A DNA stretch of 64,000 bases from Polynucleobacter sp. AP-Reno-20A-A9 (GTDB lineage: Bacteria > Pseudomonadota > Gammaproteobacteria > Burkholderiales > Burkholderiaceae). Numbering within the stretch: position 1 is the first letter of the stretch; every line of letters begins with the position of its first letter. The stretch is taken from NCBI RefSeq assembly GCF_018882085.1, contig NZ_JACVPB010000003.1, forward strand, positions 124,001 through 188,000, read 5' to 3'. Shown here one piece after another: positions 40,821-49,978 of this stretch. The notes under the pieces were generated by a model. That model saw only the letters and a list, made by a program, of their open reading frames with translations. It made no database searches and was not told where the DNA came from. The translations under genes and the position numbers were made by a program.

Positions 40821-42056
40821 ATGAAACAAAAAGTAACGAATCAAACAAGACGCAAGATGTTGATTGGTGGAGCTGCGGCAGCAAGCACCCCACTTTGGTT
40901 AAACGTAGCAAATGCTCAAGCTGACACTATTAAGATCGGCTTTCCGACACCATTGACAGGCCCCTTCTCGGCCGAAGCTCAGGACCAGGTGAAGGCCGCT
41001 GAATTAGCCATCAAAGAATTTAACGATGCAGGTGGCTTCAATGGACGCAAAGCAGAGCTCTTGGTACGTGATGACAAACTCAATCCCGGTGAAGCGGCAA
41101 CACGCACATTAGAGTTGATTGAAAAGGACAAAGTGAACTTTGTGGTTGGTTCACTTTCCGCAGCGACACAACTCTCGATCAATGCTGTTTGCAAAGAGCG
41201 CAAGGTTCTCTTTAACTCCATTAGCCAATCTGATGCGATTAACGAAGCAAAAGACTGGAGTGTCTATACATTCCATGAAGCACTAAATCCAACGATGACT
41301 GCTGGCGCTGTAGCGCGCTACTCTATTCCACGTTTTGGCAAAAAGATTGTGTTCTTAACAGCTGACTATGCATATGGCCATGAAATGGTACGTGCATTTG
41401 AACGTGCCGGCAAAGAAATGGGTGCTACTACCTTGGCCGATATTCGCCATCCACTAGGTGCCTCCGACTACTCTGCTTTCTTGCCACGCATCAAAGCTTT
41501 GAACCCAGATATTTTGGTGCTCTGTAACTTTGGTCGCGACTTAGTCAATGCAGCAAAACAATGTACTGACTTTGGACTGAAGTCCAGCATGAAGATTGTT
41601 ACACCAGTACTCCTCTATACCTCACGCCTTGCAGGCGGCCCTGAAGCCTTCGAAGGCATTATCGGCGGAACATCCTATTACTGGGGTCTGGAAGATCGCA
41701 TCCCTACTGCGAAAACATTTAACGATGCATTCCGTAAAATGTACAACGGTTCCGTGCCATCAGACTACGGCGCATTAGGTTATGCGGGTGTTAAGAGCGT
41801 ATTGGCCTCTATTAAGGTAGCAAAGTCTACTGAAACCTTGAAAGTAGTTTCTGCGATGGAGAACCTTAAGTACGACTGGTACAAAGGTCCCGAGTACTAT
41901 CGTAAGTGCGACCATCAGGCCGTACAAACCGTCATTATCGTAGAGTCCAAATCCAAGAATATGAAAGATAAGTACGACGTCTTCAATATTCTGACAATCG
42001 AACCTACTACTGAGAAAAATATGCGTTCTTGCGCAGAGCTAGGCCACAAAGCCTAA
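40821..42056 (+). CDS. Liv-type ABC transporter substrate-binding protein with a Tat-like signal
   Basis: A 411-residue periplasmic receptor of the branched-chain amino-acid (Peripla_BP_6) type. The signal TRRKMLIGGAAAASTPLW ends near NAQADT and has a twin Arg. Body: IKIGFPTPLTGPFSAEAQDQ, AIKEFNDAGGFNGRKAEL, and FLTADYAYGHEMVRAFERAG. ATG 40821 has GGAGGAGA upstream. Receptors of this class next to aromatic-degradation genes often bind aromatic acids or amides; that is the likely role here. A hairpin terminator lies between it and the permease genes. Confidence 0.9.
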   Translation: MKQKVTNQTRRKMLIGGAAAASTPLWLNVANAQADTIKIGFPTPLTGPFSAEAQDQVKAAELAIKEFNDAGGFNGRKAELLVRDDKLNPGEAATRTLELIEKDKVNFVVGSLSAATQLSINAVCKERKVLFNSISQSDAINEAKDWSVYTFHEALNPTMTAGAVARYSIPRFGKKIVFLTADYAYGHEMVRAFERAGKEMGATTLADIRHPLGASDYSAFLPRIKALNPDILVLCNFGRDLVNAAKQCTDFGLKSSMKIVTPVLLYTSRLAGGPEAFEGIIGGTSYYWGLEDRIPTAKTFNDAFRKMYNGSVPSDYGALGYAGVKSVLASIKVAKSTETLKVVSAMENLKYDWYKGPEYYRKCDHQAVQTVIIVESKSKNMKDKYDVFNILTIEPTTEKNMRSCAELGHKA

Positions 42057-42096
42057 TCTTAAAATTTCAGGGCGGATGACTCATTCACCCTGATCC

Positions 42097-42132
42097 ACTC
42101 CCCCGCACCATAAGGTAACGGGGAGTTTTTTC
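42097..42132 (+). terminator. Intra-operon hairpin terminator/attenuator
   Basis: ACTCCCC (42097-42103) pairs with GGGGAGT (42120-42126), followed by a T-run. It lies between the receptor and permease genes, 12 nt before the permease start. A weaker hairpin AGGG ... CCCT precedes it (42069-42091). Partial termination would yield more receptor than membrane components. Confidence 0.8.
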
Positions 42133-42143
42133 TGAGTATATTT

Positions 42144-43028
42144 ATGACCGGTCTTACATTTGAACTTCTTTGCATGCAGCTGCTTACAGGCATTGCCTTG
42201 GGCAGTATTTATGCACTTTTAGCCCTTGGCCTATGCCTCATTTTTGGCATGCTGAACGTGGTGAACTTTGCGCATGGTGCCTTCTTTATGGTGGGCGCAT
42301 TTTTAGGCGTCTACTTCCTGGGCATCACTGGAAGCTTTTGGTTTAGCTTAGTACTAACGCCATTACTTACAGGTGGCATAGGTCTTGTCACTGAGCGCTT
42401 TTTGGTCAGGCCGCTCTATGGACGCGGTCTTGACTACCCCTTGCTACTGACCTTCGGACTTTCATACGTTCTGATTGAAGTGATGCGAGTTACCTTTGGT
42501 ATCGAAGGCTTACCTTCGATCACCCCTGAGGGTCTGGGCGGAACAGTGAATGTAGGTATCGGCTATTTCCCCAAATACCGCCTCTTCTTAATTGCAGCAA
42601 CTGCCGTTGTTATTTTGGGCGTTTGGTTCTTCATTCAAAAGACCCGTTACGGCCTCATCATTAAAGCGGGTGCTGCCGACCAAGAAATCGTAAAGGTCTT
42701 GGGTGTCGACATTGCCAAGGTTTGGCTTTTGGTTTTTGGATTAGGCTGCGCAATTGCCGGTCTTTCCGGAATCCTTGCCTCTCCAACACGCTCAGTGAAT
42801 CCAGAGATGGGTATTCCGATTTTGGCTGAATCTTTTGTGGTGACTGTTGTAGGCGGCATGGGCTCACCTGTAGGCGCAGTCGTTGCAGGCTTATTAGTGG
42901 GCATTGTCTACAGCATGACCTCCCTCTTCTTCCCTGACTTAGCTGAACTCTCTATCTTTGTATTGATGGCTGTAGTGCTGTTAATTCGCCCACAAGGTTT
43001 ATTTGGTAAAGCAGGAGCGATGGGCTAA
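42144..43028 (+). CDS. LivH-type ABC permease
   Basis: A 294-residue inner-membrane permease with about eight helices. Typical LivH segments: GIALGSIYALLALGLCLIFGMLNVVNFAHGAFFMVGA, LVTERFLVRPLYGRGLDYPLLLTFGLSYVL and the coupling loop RAGA-like IIKAGAADQEIVKVLGVDIAKV; the end is VLLIRPQGLFGKAGAMG. It pairs with the LivM-type permease 14 nt downstream. Confidence 0.92.
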   Translation: MTGLTFELLCMQLLTGIALGSIYALLALGLCLIFGMLNVVNFAHGAFFMVGAFLGVYFLGITGSFWFSLVLTPLLTGGIGLVTERFLVRPLYGRGLDYPLLLTFGLSYVLIEVMRVTFGIEGLPSITPEGLGGTVNVGIGYFPKYRLFLIAATAVVILGVWFFIQKTRYGLIIKAGAADQEIVKVLGVDIAKVWLLVFGLGCAIAGLSGILASPTRSVNPEMGIPILAESFVVTVVGGMGSPVGAVVAGLLVGIVYSMTSLFFPDLAELSIFVLMAVVLLIRPQGLFGKAGAMG

Positions 43029-43042
43029 GGCTCTGTATATTT

Positions 43043-44002
43043 ATGAATTCATTTTTCCAACTCATTGCACGTCATCGCGTACTAGCAAGTACGCTGTTCT
43101 TGGCAATCTTCCCATTCATCATGCCGTACGAAGCATTGGCGATCAATATTTTGATCTTTGGTTTATTCGCCATGGGCTTTAACTTACTGTTTGGTTACAT
43201 GGGTCTACTATCCTTTGGTCACGCAGCCTTTCTAGGTATTGGTAGCTACATCACTGGCATTGCCATTGTTCACTATGGGGTACCTTGGGGTGCTGCTATT
43301 TTGGCTGGCATTATTGGTGCCGCTATTGGCGGCCTCATCATGGGTTACCTCGCCATTCGCACTCGTGGCATTTACTTCTCCATGGTGACTTTAGCGCTTG
43401 GTCAAATTGTGTATTACATCTTCTATAAGGCAGAGAGTCTTACTGGTGGGGAGAATGGCTTACGCGGCGTCCGCGTAGATGAATTCAATATTTTGGGCAT
43501 CCCAGTTGATTTCTTAAACCCATTGGTGAAGTACTACATCATTCTTTTCTTTGTGGTGATTGCCATTTGGCTTATTTCCCGCATCCTGAGTTCGCCCTTA
43601 GGTGCTGTGATGGAAGCAATCCGCGAGAATGAGAAACGCGCAGCAGCCTGTGGGTTTGACGTAGCACGCACCAAACTATTGGTCTTTGTATTGTCAGCGG
43701 CGATTTGTGGCCTAGCAGGCTCATTACGCGCCCTCCACCTCTCTATCGTGCCAATTGATTCCCTGCACTATCTACAATCTGGCCAGGCAGTCATGATGAG
43801 TATTCTCGGCGGAATGGGCACCTTCTTTGGTCCATTCATCGGCGCAGCAGTCATGCTCTACCTGGAGGATGTCGTAACCACCTTCACCAAGCATTGGATG
43901 GCTGTCGTTGGTTTAGTGTTCATGTTCTTTGTGCTGTTCTTCCCTAAAGGTATCTGGGGAACCATTCTGAGCAAGCTACAAATTAATCAGGATTCGAAAT
44001 AA
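43043..44002 (+). CDS. LivM-type ABC permease
   Basis: A 319-residue inner-membrane permease. GFNLLFGYMGLLSFGHAAFLGIGSY is the family signature, the EAA-like loop is AVMEAIRENEKRAAACGFDVARTKLL, and the C terminus FFPKGIWGTIL is standard. Its stop overlaps the ATPase start by 1 nt, indicating coupled translation. Confidence 0.92.
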   Translation: MNSFFQLIARHRVLASTLFLAIFPFIMPYEALAINILIFGLFAMGFNLLFGYMGLLSFGHAAFLGIGSYITGIAIVHYGVPWGAAILAGIIGAAIGGLIMGYLAIRTRGIYFSMVTLALGQIVYYIFYKAESLTGGENGLRGVRVDEFNILGIPVDFLNPLVKYYIILFFVVIAIWLISRILSSPLGAVMEAIRENEKRAAACGFDVARTKLLVFVLSAAICGLAGSLRALHLSIVPIDSLHYLQSGQAVMMSILGGMGTFFGPFIGAAVMLYLEDVVTTFTKHWMAVVGLVFMFFVLFFPKGIWGTILSKLQINQDSK

Positions 44003-44757
44003 TGAGTAGCGCAACTACAACCCCTATTCTTGAAGCACGTCATGTCAGCAAAAGCTTTGGCAAGTTCAAGGCATTGCAAGATGTATCTACTAGCTTTATG
44101 CCCGGAACGCTTACGGCAATTATTGGCCCTAATGGTGCCGGCAAAAGCACCTTCTTTAATGTCTTAAGTGGGGCGTTCCCACCATCTAGCGGCCAGATCC
44201 TATTTAATGGCAAAGATATTACTGGTATGCAACAGCATGAATTTGCTCGCATTGGTATTTCTAAAAGCTTTCAGATTACTAACGTCTTTAAGCAGTTGAG
44301 CGTTCATGAGAATGTCCGCGTTGCTGCACAGATGGAAACGGCGCGTTATAACTTCTTCCGTAATGCTCAAAGTTATCCAAAACCAATTGAGATCGCTGAT
44401 GAATTACTGCATCGAGTCAACCTAGAACACTTACGCAATAAGAAAACGGGTGACTTAGCGCATGGTCAGCAGCGCGCTCTGGAAATTGCGATGGCATTGG
44501 CCTGCAACCCCAGTCTCCTATTGCTTGATGAGCCTACTGCCGGCATGTCTCCAGAAGAAACTTTAGTGATGATGGAATTGATTCGTACACTTGCCAGCGA
44601 ACGGACAGTGATTTTGGTTGAGCACAAGATGAAACTCATTATGGGTCTTTGCAAACGCATCATCGTTCTTCACCATGGTGAGTTCTTGGCAGAAGGCACT
44701 CCAGAAGAAATCCAGAATAATGCTGAGGTACGTCGCGTGTACCTAGGTCAAGGTTAA
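44002..44757 (+). CDS. LivG-type ABC ATPase
   Basis: A 251-residue ATP-binding subunit. Walker A IIGPNGAGKSTFFNVLSG, the LivG-type GITGM/DITGMQQHEFARIGISKSFQ region, a degenerate signature LAHGQQRALEIAMAL and Walker B LLLLDEPTAGMSPEET are all present; the H-loop is VEHKM. The second ATPase follows 14 nt later. Confidence 0.93.
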   Translation: MSSATTTPILEARHVSKSFGKFKALQDVSTSFMPGTLTAIIGPNGAGKSTFFNVLSGAFPPSSGQILFNGKDITGMQQHEFARIGISKSFQITNVFKQLSVHENVRVAAQMETARYNFFRNAQSYPKPIEIADELLHRVNLEHLRNKKTGDLAHGQQRALEIAMALACNPSLLLLDEPTAGMSPEETLVMMELIRTLASERTVILVEHKMKLIMGLCKRIIVLHHGEFLAEGTPEEIQNNAEVRRVYLGQG

Positions 44758-44771
44758 ACAGAAAGCAAACT

Positions 44772-45476
44772 ATGTTGCGTGTAGAAAACTTAAACGCTTG
44801 GTATGACCGTAGTCACGTATTGCAAGGCGTCTCACTTGAAGTAAATAAAGGAGAGATCGTGACGTTGATGGGTCGTAATGGTGCCGGTAAAACCACTACC
44901 CTTCGCTCTCTGATGGGGTTGCTATCCAAACGTCAAGGTAAAGCATCTATTGATGGCACTTCATTTTTAGATTTACCTGCTCATGAACGCTTTCATCTAG
45001 GTCTGGCATATGTTCCAGAGGATCGCCGCATTGTTCCTGGATTGACTGTCAAAGAAAACTTGGAGCTTGGAGTCATCGCCAAGAAGAATTCTGGCGATAT
45101 GAGTGCCCTGGTGGATGAAATCGCTGAAACCTTCCCTAGACTAAAAGAGCGTTTACATCAGGACGGCACTTCAATGTCTGGCGGTGAGCAACAAATGCTT
45201 GCCATTGCTAGAGCAATGATTGGTAAGCCTAAAGTCATTTTGCTCGATGAACCTTCGGAAGGCATCATGCCGGTCTTGGTTGAAGAGATGTTTGAACTTT
45301 TTGCCAAACTAAAGCAGGAGGGTCTAACCATTCTGCTGGTGGAGCAAAACGTACAGCAAGCGCTTAAGATTTCTGACCGGGCTTATATCTTGGACCAGGG
45401 TGAAATTGTGTTTCATGACACTGCACAGAATCTCTTAAGCAATGATGAGATTCAGCAGAAGTATTGCGCCGTTTAG
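44772..45476 (+). CDS. LivF-type ABC ATPase
   Basis: A 234-residue ATP-binding subunit. Walker A TLMGRNGAGKTTTLRSLMG, the LivF-typical AYVPEDRRIVPGLTVKENL, signature MSGGEQQMLAIARAM and Walker B VILLDEPSEGIMP. It completes a five-gene importer. Its stop overlaps the stop of the leftward YqaA-like gene by 4 nt, with no terminator between. Confidence 0.93.
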   Translation: MLRVENLNAWYDRSHVLQGVSLEVNKGEIVTLMGRNGAGKTTTLRSLMGLLSKRQGKASIDGTSFLDLPAHERFHLGLAYVPEDRRIVPGLTVKENLELGVIAKKNSGDMSALVDEIAETFPRLKERLHQDGTSMSGGEQQMLAIARAMIGKPKVILLDEPSEGIMPVLVEEMFELFAKLKQEGLTILLVEQNVQQALKISDRAYILDQGEIVFHDTAQNLLSNDEIQQKYCAV

Positions 45477-45976
45477 ATGAGATGTAACCAGTGACCCAAC
45501 TGGAGCCAAAAACCGCTTGGGATCAAAGTGAGCAACCAGGTAAGCGTAATAAAGCGCAAGAGCTTACCAAGAAACATATAAATCAGGCATGGCTGCCATG
45601 GGAGCTTTAACCAACCCGCTGCCAGGCACAGGGGGTCACCTAATCCAGGCAGCCAGGCGAGCAGTAGCAACTTAGGCCCCCACTCCTCAAGCCAACGTTT
45701 GAGGCGGGTATTACGTGGCTCATCCATTGCCTTAAACCTATTGCGCGCTAACGCTCCAAGCCACCAATCTAGCATTCCCCCTAATGTATTACCAATGGTG
45801 GCAACAGCAATCGCCGCCCAAAATAAGTGGGGATTTAAGGTGATATAGCCAAACAGAATGGGTTCGGAACCAGCCGGTATCAATGTTGCAGAAATAAACG
45901 CACTGATAAATACCGCCGGCAAGCCAACCGATGGCATTTCAAACCATCCAAAAAAATGCTCGAACATGGGGTCCAT
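45473..45976 (-). CDS. YqaA-family (VTT/SNARE-associated-like) membrane protein
   Basis: A 167-residue inner-membrane protein with about four helices. ISAFISATLIPAGSEPILFGYI, TIGNTLGGMLDWWLGALARNRF and LLLLAWLPGLGDPLCLAAGWLKLPW follow the YqaA branch of the DedA/VTT superfamily, thought to act in lipid scrambling or membrane homeostasis. Single leftward gene in a rightward region, interrupting the catabolic set. Confidence 0.85.
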   Translation of the reverse strand: MDPMFEHFFGWFEMPSVGLPAVFISAFISATLIPAGSEPILFGYITLNPHLFWAAIAVATIGNTLGGMLDWWLGALARNRFKAMDEPRNTRLKRWLEEWGPKLLLLAWLPGLGDPLCLAAGWLKLPWQPCLIYMFLGKLLRFITLTWLLTLIPSGFWLQLGHWLHLI

Positions 45977-46049
45977 TAAGTAATGACCTCTAAGGCGCTG
46001 TCATACGAGTGGATTTCTTTGGTTTTCATTTACCCTATTTTGCCCTGTT

Positions 46050-46086
46050 TTAAGCAATAGCCAAGATTTTCAAATCTTGCTTAAAC
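46050..46086. promoter_or_regulatory. Bulged inverted repeat upstream of the acyl-CoA dehydrogenase
   Basis: TTAAGC (46050-46055) and AAGATTT (46063-46069) are matched on the right by AAATCTT (46072-46078) and GCTTAA (46079-46084), with a seven-base bulge on the left arm. It lies 53 nt before the start at 46137 and may be an operator; no T-run suits a terminator. Confidence 0.4.
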
Positions 46087-46136
46087 TAGTGTCTAAATCA
46101 GTAAATAAACCATAAAACCTATAAGTTGAGACTTTT

Positions 46137-47306
46137 ATGAATCACCCCACTCCTAAGCCAGACCAATACCAAGAAATGCGCGAAGCATTGCGCGATCTCT
46201 GCGGGTCGTTTGACTCCGTCTATTGGCAAAAAATTGATCATGAACGAGGCTATCCCGAGGCTTTTGTAGATGCCATGACTAAGGCTGGTTGGTTGGCTGC
46301 ATTAATTCCAGAGGAATATGGTGGCTCCGGATTAGGGCTTGCTGAAGCCTCCGTAATCATGGAAGAGATTAACTTTTCTGGAGGTAACTCCGGCTCATGC
46401 CATGGGCAGATGTACAACATGGGCACCCTATTACGCCATGGCTCAGACGCGCAGAAAAAAATGTATCTGCCAAAAATTGCCACAGGTGAACTACGTCTTC
46501 AAAGCATGGCTGTTACAGAACCAACTACTGGTACCGACACCACCAAACTGAAAACGACTGCAGTGAAAAAAGGTGACAAGTATGTAATCAATGGTCAAAA
46601 GGTATGGATCTCCAGAATTCAGCACTCTGACTTAATGATCTTGCTGGCGCGCACCACTCCGCTCAGCGAGGTACAACGCAAATCAGAGGGCATGTCGATT
46701 TTTATCGTCAATCTTGCTGATGCCATTGGTAAAGGCATGGAAGTGCGACCTATTGCGAACATGGTGAACCATGAAACTAACGAAGTGTTCTTTGACAATC
46801 TGGAAATCCCTGCAGAGAACCTCATTGGCACCGAAGGTCAAGGATTTAAATACATTCTAGATGGCTTGAATGCCGAGCGAGTCCTGATTGCCGCCGAATG
46901 TATTGGTGATGCCTACTGGTTTATCGATCGCGCCCGCCGCTATGCCAATGACCGAGTTGTTTTTGATCGCCCAATTGGTAAAAATCAAGGGATTCAATTT
47001 CCGATTGCTGATAGCTATATAGAAACAGAAGCTGCCAATCTCATGCGCTTTAAAGCTTGTGAGTTATTTGACAATCACCAACCCTGCGGCCCAGAGGCCA
47101 ATATGGCTAAATACCTGGCAGCTAAAGCATCATGGGAAGCGGCAAACGTCTGTTTACAAACTCATGGTGGCTTCGGTTTTGCCAATGAATATGATGTTGA
47201 ACGAAAGTTTAGAGAAACCCGCCTGTATCAAGTGGCGCCTATTTCCACGAATTTAATCTACTCCTATATTGCTGAACATGTTCTTGGCCTCCCAAGATCC
47301 TTCTAA
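46137..47306 (+). CDS. Acyl-CoA dehydrogenase with isovaleryl-CoA-dehydrogenase-like catalytic Glu position
   Basis: A 389-residue FAD enzyme introducing a double bond into an acyl-CoA. Segments: MAVTEPTTGTDTTKLKT (FAD/substrate loop), VINGQKVWISRI, GEGQ-like GTEGQGFKYILDGLNAERVLIAAECIG and QTHGGFGFANEYDVERKFRETRL. The C-terminal site where most members have Glu reads LYQVAPIS and lacks it, whereas Glu247 in LNAER matches the helix-G Glu of isovaleryl-CoA dehydrogenase (LDLER). Followed 12 nt later by a CoA transferase, so the two likely share one pathway. Confidence 0.9.
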   Translation: MNHPTPKPDQYQEMREALRDLCGSFDSVYWQKIDHERGYPEAFVDAMTKAGWLAALIPEEYGGSGLGLAEASVIMEEINFSGGNSGSCHGQMYNMGTLLRHGSDAQKKMYLPKIATGELRLQSMAVTEPTTGTDTTKLKTTAVKKGDKYVINGQKVWISRIQHSDLMILLARTTPLSEVQRKSEGMSIFIVNLADAIGKGMEVRPIANMVNHETNEVFFDNLEIPAENLIGTEGQGFKYILDGLNAERVLIAAECIGDAYWFIDRARRYANDRVVFDRPIGKNQGIQFPIADSYIETEAANLMRFKACELFDNHQPCGPEANMAKYLAAKASWEAANVCLQTHGGFGFANEYDVERKFRETRLYQVAPISTNLIYSYIAEHVLGLPRSF

Positions 47307-47318
47307 GAAGACTTTAAT

Positions 47319-48503
47319 ATGAGCATTCGTCCATTGGATGGCATTACTGTTGTTTCTTTAGAGCATGCTATTGCAGCTCCCTTCTGCACGCGCCAATTAG
47401 CAGACTTAGGTGCGCGAGTTATCAAGGTTGAAAGGCCTGGCGGGGGTGACTTTGCTAGAGGCTATGACACCCAAGTGGATGGACTCTGCTCTCACTTTGT
47501 TTGGGTCAATCGCTCCAAAGAAAGTTTGACCTTAGATCTTAAACAACCGTCAGCAATTGCAGCACTCAAGACATTACTAAAGACGGCTGATGTCTTAGTA
47601 CAAAACCTCGCGCCAGGAGCGGCTGCTCGTATGGGACTCACAGCTGAGATTTTGCAAAAAGACAATCCTAAACTCATCCTGTGCGATATCTCTGGCTATG
47701 GCAATAACGGCCCTTATCGCGATAAAAAAGCTTACGACTTACTTATTCAAAGTGAAGCCGGATTCTTGTCTGTTACCGGAACCCCTGAAACACCCAGCAA
47801 AGCCGGAAATTCGATTGCTGATATTGCAGCGGGTATGTATGCCTATACGAATATCTTAGCGGCTCTATTGCAAAGAGGAAAAACAGGCAAAGGCTCGGTC
47901 ATTGATATCTCTATGCTCGAATCCCTCGCCGAATGGATGAGCTTTCCTCTGTATTACGCCTACAAAGGTGCGGAACCACCACCAAGAAATGGCGCCTCTC
48001 ACGCCACCATCTATCCATACGGTCCTTTTAAAGCAGGCGATGGCAAGACTGTCATGTTGGGATTACAGAACGAACGTGAATGGGTTCAGTTTTGCGAAAC
48101 TGTTTTAGAAAACCCTGCACTCGCCCAAGATGAGCGCTTTGATCGTAACTTCAAGCGCAATGAAAAGCGTATTGAGCTGTTAAAAATTATTGATGCCTGC
48201 TTTAGTCAGCTCACTTCAGAACAATTGATCGCGAGACTCGAAAAAGCGCAAATTGCAAATGCCCACCTTAATGATATGGAAGGTCTTTGGAAGCATGAAC
48301 AGCTTAAAGCACGTAATCGCTGGACTGAAGTAGACACTCCTAACGGCGCCATTGCTGCCTTACTCCCCCCGGGTTTAAATAGTAGCTATGACTATCGCAT
48401 GGATCCCATCCCTGCGGTTGGAGATCATACCGACTCCATCCTTAAGGAATTGGGGTTAGTAGAGTCAGATATTGCTAGCATGAAGGCAAGCGGCGCGATT
48501 TAA
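47319..48503 (+). CDS. CaiB/BaiF class III CoA transferase
   Basis: A 394-residue cytosolic family III CoA transferase, moving CoA between acids. PLDGITVVSLEHAIAAPFCTRQLADLGARVIKVERPGGGD is the N-terminal hallmark, and the catalytic Asp is in KKAYDLLIQSEAGFLSVTG. The C-terminal part has the usual LAQDERFDRN and DHTDSIL segments. With the dehydrogenase it could activate and oxidise an acid left after ring cleavage; substrate unknown. The stop overlaps that of the leftward cls gene by 4 nt. Confidence 0.92.
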   Translation: MSIRPLDGITVVSLEHAIAAPFCTRQLADLGARVIKVERPGGGDFARGYDTQVDGLCSHFVWVNRSKESLTLDLKQPSAIAALKTLLKTADVLVQNLAPGAAARMGLTAEILQKDNPKLILCDISGYGNNGPYRDKKAYDLLIQSEAGFLSVTGTPETPSKAGNSIADIAAGMYAYTNILAALLQRGKTGKGSVIDISMLESLAEWMSFPLYYAYKGAEPPPRNGASHATIYPYGPFKAGDGKTVMLGLQNEREWVQFCETVLENPALAQDERFDRNFKRNEKRIELLKIIDACFSQLTSEQLIARLEKAQIANAHLNDMEGLWKHEQLKARNRWTEVDTPNGAIAALLPPGLNSSYDYRMDPIPAVGDHTDSILKELGLVESDIASMKASGAI

Positions 48504-49978
48504 AGTAGTGGCGAAGTGAGGTGTGCTGCGTTCTCAAGATAGCGATGCCAGCGCGGGCGCTTTGCCCAGGCCTTAGGATCGACATAATCAGATTTCTCTA
48601 AATAGGACTCAATTAACTTCTCAAGATTGGCGCAGAAGTCATCGTTATACACAATCAAGCTAATTTCAAAGTTCAGACGCAAACTACGTTGATCAAAATT
48701 TACCGAGCCAAAGATTGCAATCCGCTTATCAATCAACAAACTCTTGGTATGCAAGAGTCCGCCTTTAAACTCAGCAATCTTTACTCCGGACGCTAATAAA
48801 TCCTGATAAAAGCTTTTACTACTCCACGCAACCAAAGTGGAGTCGTTCAGCTTTGGCAAAATCAAAGTCACGTTCACACCGCGCCTTGCAGAGGCCATCA
48901 ATGCTTGCATGAGGCCATCATCCGGACCAAAGTAAGGAGTGGTAATAGTAAGCTCCTCACGTGCATCGATGATGGCCGAGAGCATTACTTGATACAAAAT
49001 ATCGTCACGATATACCGGCCCTGAAGCAAATTCCTGGGCGATGACCCCACCCTCCTTTGGCGCCACTGGAGGGGAGCAATCATTAAAGTGGGTGATCTTA
49101 GGATTATCAACGCTCCAGTCAAAGGCAAAGGTCAATTCAAATTGGGCTGCCACTGGACCCTCAATGCGAACCATGGCATCTACCCACTCTCCCACTCCAG
49201 AGTCCTGCTTAAAAGTGCGAGGGTCAACCATATTCATACTACCCGTCCACACTACAGAACCATCCACTACAAATATTTTTCGATGCAAGCGCAAATCTGC
49301 ACGGCGGAACTGAAAGCGGCCAATCTGAATCGGCAATGCTTCAGTTACTTGAATGCCTGCATTTCGGAATCGGACAGGCCAAGATGACTTAAACCAGTCT
49401 TTGCTACCTAAAGAATCCAATAGAACGCGGCAATCTACGCCGCGCTTTGAAGCAGCGATAACAGCCTCACCCACTCGATCGGCATCACCACCCAAAGCCC
49501 AAATATAGAACTCTAGATTCAGGCTTGTTTTTGCCTGATTAATCTCATCAATTAAGAGTTGCAGAATTTCTAGTGAATTTGTATGCAGCTCCACTTTATT
49601 TCCATCCACTACTGGTGTGCCATTCTTGGATTGGGCCAATAAACTTAAAGCCCTAGACTCAATAGGTAACTTCTGTCTCTCACTTGCAAACTCTTGACAT
49701 AGCTGTTGAGTAATTTGCGCATACTCTAGATTCATGCGTTTAATTTTTCGCGTCAAACTTCTTCCCACGGGACGTTCGCCAATCAGTACGTAAAGAGCAA
49801 TTCCCATTAGCGGGAAGGTCATCACGATAAAAATCCAAGCAAATGCAACCCCAACAGGTCTTCTTACAGAAATGATGGCGCCAATAAAATACGTTACCAA
49901 TAAGAAGTGAATTAGCAAAATCAATCTCAAATTGAATGCAGATTGTGTATTGATAAAAAAGCCTAATAAATCATTCAT
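48500..49978 (-). CDS. cls: Cardiolipin synthase
   Basis: A 492-residue inner-membrane phospholipase-D-family enzyme condensing phosphatidylglycerol to cardiolipin. Two N-terminal helices (to about residue 60, LIHFLLVTYFIGAIISV and FAWIFIVMTFPLMGIALYVLIG) precede two PLD catalytic motifs, HRKIFVVDGSVVWTGSMNM and HTKSLLIDKRIAIFGSVNFD (HxKxxxxD). FNLRFE-like RLNFEISLIVYN is also typical. Its start overlaps the EEP-family gene stop by 4 nt (ATGA), so they form one operon. Confidence 0.93.
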   Translation of the reverse strand: MNDLLGFFINTQSAFNLRLILLIHFLLVTYFIGAIISVRRPVGVAFAWIFIVMTFPLMGIALYVLIGERPVGRSLTRKIKRMNLEYAQITQQLCQEFASERQKLPIESRALSLLAQSKNGTPVVDGNKVELHTNSLEILQLLIDEINQAKTSLNLEFYIWALGGDADRVGEAVIAASKRGVDCRVLLDSLGSKDWFKSSWPVRFRNAGIQVTEALPIQIGRFQFRRADLRLHRKIFVVDGSVVWTGSMNMVDPRTFKQDSGVGEWVDAMVRIEGPVAAQFELTFAFDWSVDNPKITHFNDCSPPVAPKEGGVIAQEFASGPVYRDDILYQVMLSAIIDAREELTITTPYFGPDDGLMQALMASARRGVNVTLILPKLNDSTLVAWSSKSFYQDLLASGVKIAEFKGGLLHTKSLLIDKRIAIFGSVNFDQRSLRLNFEISLIVYNDDFCANLEKLIESYLEKSDYVDPKAWAKRPRWHRYLENAAHLTSPLL

